Both the position numbers and the translations under genes were made by a program. From contig JACQTG010000220.1 of the NCBI GenBank assembly GCA_016210895.1, positions 1 to 8,060 of the forward strand: a stretch of DNA of 8,060 nt, read 5' to 3'. This document shows positions 6,439 through 8,060 of the stretch, one piece after another; positions within the stretch are counted from its first letter, which is position 1, and each line of letters begins with the position of its first letter. A model generated the notes under the pieces. The model was not told the DNA's origin and made no database searches. It saw nothing but the letters and a program-made list of their open reading frames with translations. The stretch comes from Acidobacteriota bacterium. Its GTDB lineage: Bacteria > Acidobacteriota > Terriglobia > Acidoferrales > 2-02-FULL-67-57.

Positions 6439-6452
6439 CATTGCGAGACCAG

Positions 6453-6460
6453 AGAGGTGG
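6453..6460 (+). promoter_or_regulatory. Ribosome binding site that fixes the start of the degenerate receiver
   Basis: AGAGGTGG lies seven bases before the GTG at 6468. The earlier in-frame GTG at 6435 has no comparable site upstream, so 6468 is the preferred start. Confidence 0.5.
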
Positions 6461-6467
6461 AAGCATA

Positions 6468-6911
6468 GTGCAGAGGCGGAATCACCAACCCACACAGGCT
6501 GGGACCGCCAGGAGGGCCGCCACGAAACCGGAGAGGCCCCGCGTTCTCGTGCTGGGTTCGCGCGCAGCTTTTCGTCCGCTCTTCGATGCGCTGGAGGCAG
6601 AGCACAGCTTTCAGTTCGACTATGTTACGGATGTGTCGACCCTCCCCACCTATTTGGCTAGCCACGCCCCCAGCGCGGTTTTGCTCGAAGCCGAGCCTCG
6701 GGCACAGACCGCGCGGGAGCCGCTTGCTTGGTTGGACACGCTGAAGAGAGAAACACCGGTGGTCGTGCTGGCTTCGCGGGACGACGTACCCTTCTACTTG
6801 GCGGTGATGGAGCGGGGGGCCTTTGACTACTTTACCGCGAGCACACCGCTGCGGGACGTCACTCGCGTGCTCGAAAATGCCATTCGCTGGCACCAACACC
6901 AAGCCGCTTAG
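6468..6911 (+). CDS. Degenerate receiver-like (pseudo-REC) protein
   Basis: A 147-residue protein with a basic, low-complexity N-terminal tail (1-24) followed by a receiver-like alternating fold: RPRVLVLGS, AVLLEAEP, PVVVLASRDD, GAFDYFTAST and a final helix. The key sites are changed. The acidic pair is Gly/Ser, the phospho-acceptor position in AVLLEAEP is Glu74 instead of Asp, Ser103 replaces Thr, and the invariant Lys position is Ala124. It should not be phosphorylated in the usual way. The Glu could mimic a permanently phosphorylated state, or the domain may be only a protein-binding module. It starts 155 bases after the DivK-like gene on the same strand. A weak sigma-54-like promoter lies in that gap, which otherwise holds nothing I recognise. 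An in-frame GTG at 6435 is the alternative start. Confidence 0.75.
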   Translation: MQRRNHQPTQAGTARRAATKPERPRVLVLGSRAAFRPLFDALEAEHSFQFDYVTDVSTLPTYLASHAPSAVLLEAEPRAQTAREPLAWLDTLKRETPVVVLASRDDVPFYLAVMERGAFDYFTASTPLRDVTRVLENAIRWHQHQAA

Positions 6912-6974
6912 GTACTTGCTGATGCCCCACGGCCAAGCCGGCGACAACCAAAGGCGCACGGCAAGGATCCTTTT

Positions 6975-7004
6975 TTGAACTAATGACAGAACTAGGGGTA
7001 AGAT
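6975..7004 (+). promoter_or_regulatory. Sigma-70-type promoter for the decaheme cytochrome
   Basis: TTGAAC (6975-6980) and TAAGAT (6999-7004), four matches each, are separated by 18 bases. The predicted start is near 7011, giving a leader of about 64 bases. The leader begins almost at a 10-base perfect palindrome, GTTGATCAAC (7018-7027), itself flanked by CGGT and ACCG, which could be an operator or an RNA hairpin. A T-run after AAGGATCC at 6971-6976 may weakly terminate upstream transcription. Confidence 0.4.
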
Positions 7005-7074
7005 TACGCACGGTCAAGTTGATCAACAACCGGTCGGCGGCCTCCGCGCTGCCCCGCAGAAAGGGAGAACGACC

Positions 7075-8028
7075 GTGAGAATCGGACATGTTTCGCGCTT
7101 TCGTCTCCAATATGTCCTGTTTGTCCTCATGCTCACTCTGGGCCTGGGGGTTTTTCTCGCCGCCAACCCTCGTCAGCGTATGGGGGTCAAGGCCCCGTCA
7201 GGCAACCCCGCCGAGTATGTCGGCGGCGAGGAGTGCGCCGCCTGCCACGCTGACATCGCCGAGGCCTTCCAGAAGAATCTCCACTACAAGACCTGGAACG
7301 ACACTTCGCTCGACTGGAGCCAGCGCGGCTGCGAGGCCTGCCACGGGCCGGGGCGCGAGCACATTGAGACGGGCGGCGACATCACCAAGGTGTTCAACTA
7401 CAAGGAAGTGTCGGCGCAAAAAGTCTCCGACGAGTGCTTGAGCTGCCACTTGCAGGCGGAGGAGCATTCAAACTTCCTGCGCGGCGAGCACGGACTGAAT
7501 ACCGTCTCCTGCATTGAATGCCATTCCGTCCACAATCCTCGGGTGCGCTCGCCGCTGCTCAAGGCCACGCAGCCGGCACTTTGCTATTCCTGCCACGGGG
7601 AGGTGCGTCCGGAGTTCAACAAGCCCTTCCGCCACCGCGTCCGCGAAGGCTTGATGGCCTGCACGGACTGCCACAACCAGCATGGCGGCTTCAACGTTCG
7701 CCAGACGCGCGAGGCCACCGGCACCGACTTGGTCTGTTACACCTGCCACGCCGATAAGCAGGGGCCGTTCGTCTTCGAGCATGCGCCCATCAAGGTGGAA
7801 GGCTGCACCATCTGCCACACCCCGCACGGCTCGGTGAACGCGCGCCTGCTCAAGCGCTCTCAACAGCATCTGCTCTGCCTGGAGTGCCACTCCGACCTGC
7901 CTGACGTTCCCGGCACGGCGCCCGGAACTCCCAGTTTCCACAATGTCACGACGGCCCGCTTCCGCAATTGCACCACCTGCCACGTCAACATTCACGGCTC
8001 GAATGTACATCGATTCTTCTTTGAATAG
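7075..8028 (+). CDS. DmsE/MtrA-family decaheme c-type cytochrome
   Basis: A 317-residue exported multihaem cytochrome. An N-terminal hydrophobic segment (residues 11-30) is a signal peptide or signal anchor; no lipobox Cys is seen. Ten CxxCH motifs follow, with first cysteines at residues 54, 86, 121, 146, 170, 196, 221, 244, 268 and 299. Further histidines suit bis-His ligation. Length and haem count match DmsE/MtrA proteins, which sit in the periplasm or within an outer-membrane barrel and carry electrons across the envelope to extracellular acceptors, or inward in PioA-type systems. The GTG start is supported by GGGAG seven bases upstream. The next gene begins 10 bases after the stop, as expected for an MtrA-MtrB pair. 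A named symbol is withheld because DmsE, MtrA and PioA cannot be told apart here. The direction of electron flow is unknown. Confidence 0.93.
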   Translation: MRIGHVSRFRLQYVLFVLMLTLGLGVFLAANPRQRMGVKAPSGNPAEYVGGEECAACHADIAEAFQKNLHYKTWNDTSLDWSQRGCEACHGPGREHIETGGDITKVFNYKEVSAQKVSDECLSCHLQAEEHSNFLRGEHGLNTVSCIECHSVHNPRVRSPLLKATQPALCYSCHGEVRPEFNKPFRHRVREGLMACTDCHNQHGGFNVRQTREATGTDLVCYTCHADKQGPFVFEHAPIKVEGCTICHTPHGSVNARLLKRSQQHLLCLECHSDLPDVPGTAPGTPSFHNVTTARFRNCTTCHVNIHGSNVHRFFFE

Positions 8029-8038
8029 GGGCATAGCC

Positions 8039-8060
8039 ATGTTCCGACGCATCCTTGTGT
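8039..8060 (+). CDS. Start of the next gene, probably the MtrB/PioB-like barrel partner
   Basis: Only seven codons are visible (MFRRILV), with an AGGGG site seven bases upstream of the ATG and a start 10 bases after the decaheme stop. The Met-Phe-Arg-Arg-hydrophobic opening suits a signal peptide. DmsE/MtrA-family genes are commonly followed by an MtrB/PioB outer-membrane beta-barrel gene, so that is the expected product, but the identity is inferred from position only. Confidence 0.45.

Noticed and set aside
6995..7066. Sigma-54 promoter for the decaheme cytochrome
   Set aside because: The GG-N10-GC matches have poor flanks, and one would place the start inside the ribosome binding site; the sigma-70-like pair fits better.

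Overview
The window is GC-rich and densely coded. It carries bacterial two-component, sigma-54 and multiheme cytochrome genes. A DmsE/MtrA-type decaheme cytochrome, small c-type cytochromes ending in a KPVKG...VIAYVR.LAKK tail, and a globin-coupled histidine kinase together suggest an environmental, metabolically flexible bacterium, plausibly Acidobacteriota. That assignment rests on remembered family distribution, not on a search. No rRNA, tRNA, CRISPR array or insertion sequence was seen.

Left half, minus strand, read from 4118 down to 1. First comes a 107-residue HAMP+DHp-like protein with no ATPase domain. Its stop codon lies just before the start of an NtrC-family sigma-54 response regulator. 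Next is a short gap with a very good sigma-54 promoter (2338-2353), then a small cytochrome c. A structured 215-base gap follows, holding a second sigma-54-like promoter (1756-1770) and a hairpin over a ribosome binding site. After it come an OsmC-family protein, a 59-residue zinc-ribbon protein, a second paralogous cytochrome c, a four-cysteine hypothetical protein and the start of a DUF302 protein.

Right half, plus strand. Divergent from the HAMP-DHp/regulator operon is a soluble hybrid kinase (protoglobin, HisKA, HATPase, receiver). It is followed three bases later by a DivK-like single-domain response regulator, then by a degenerate receiver-like protein in which the phospho-Asp, the acidic pocket and the Lys are all replaced. 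A sigma-70-like promoter precedes a ten-heme DmsE/MtrA-family cytochrome. The first seven codons of the next gene, probably its outer-membrane partner, close the window.

Working model (inference): the haem-globin kinase senses O2 or another gas ligand. Phosphate may pass from kinase His189 to its receiver Asp480, then to His58 of the stand-alone DHp protein, then to Asp54 of the sigma-54 regulator. The regulator would then activate sigma-54 promoters in front of the periplasmic cytochrome and OsmC genes, next to an extracellular electron-transfer cytochrome. Each domain call rests on visible motifs; the relay order and the target promoters are predictions.
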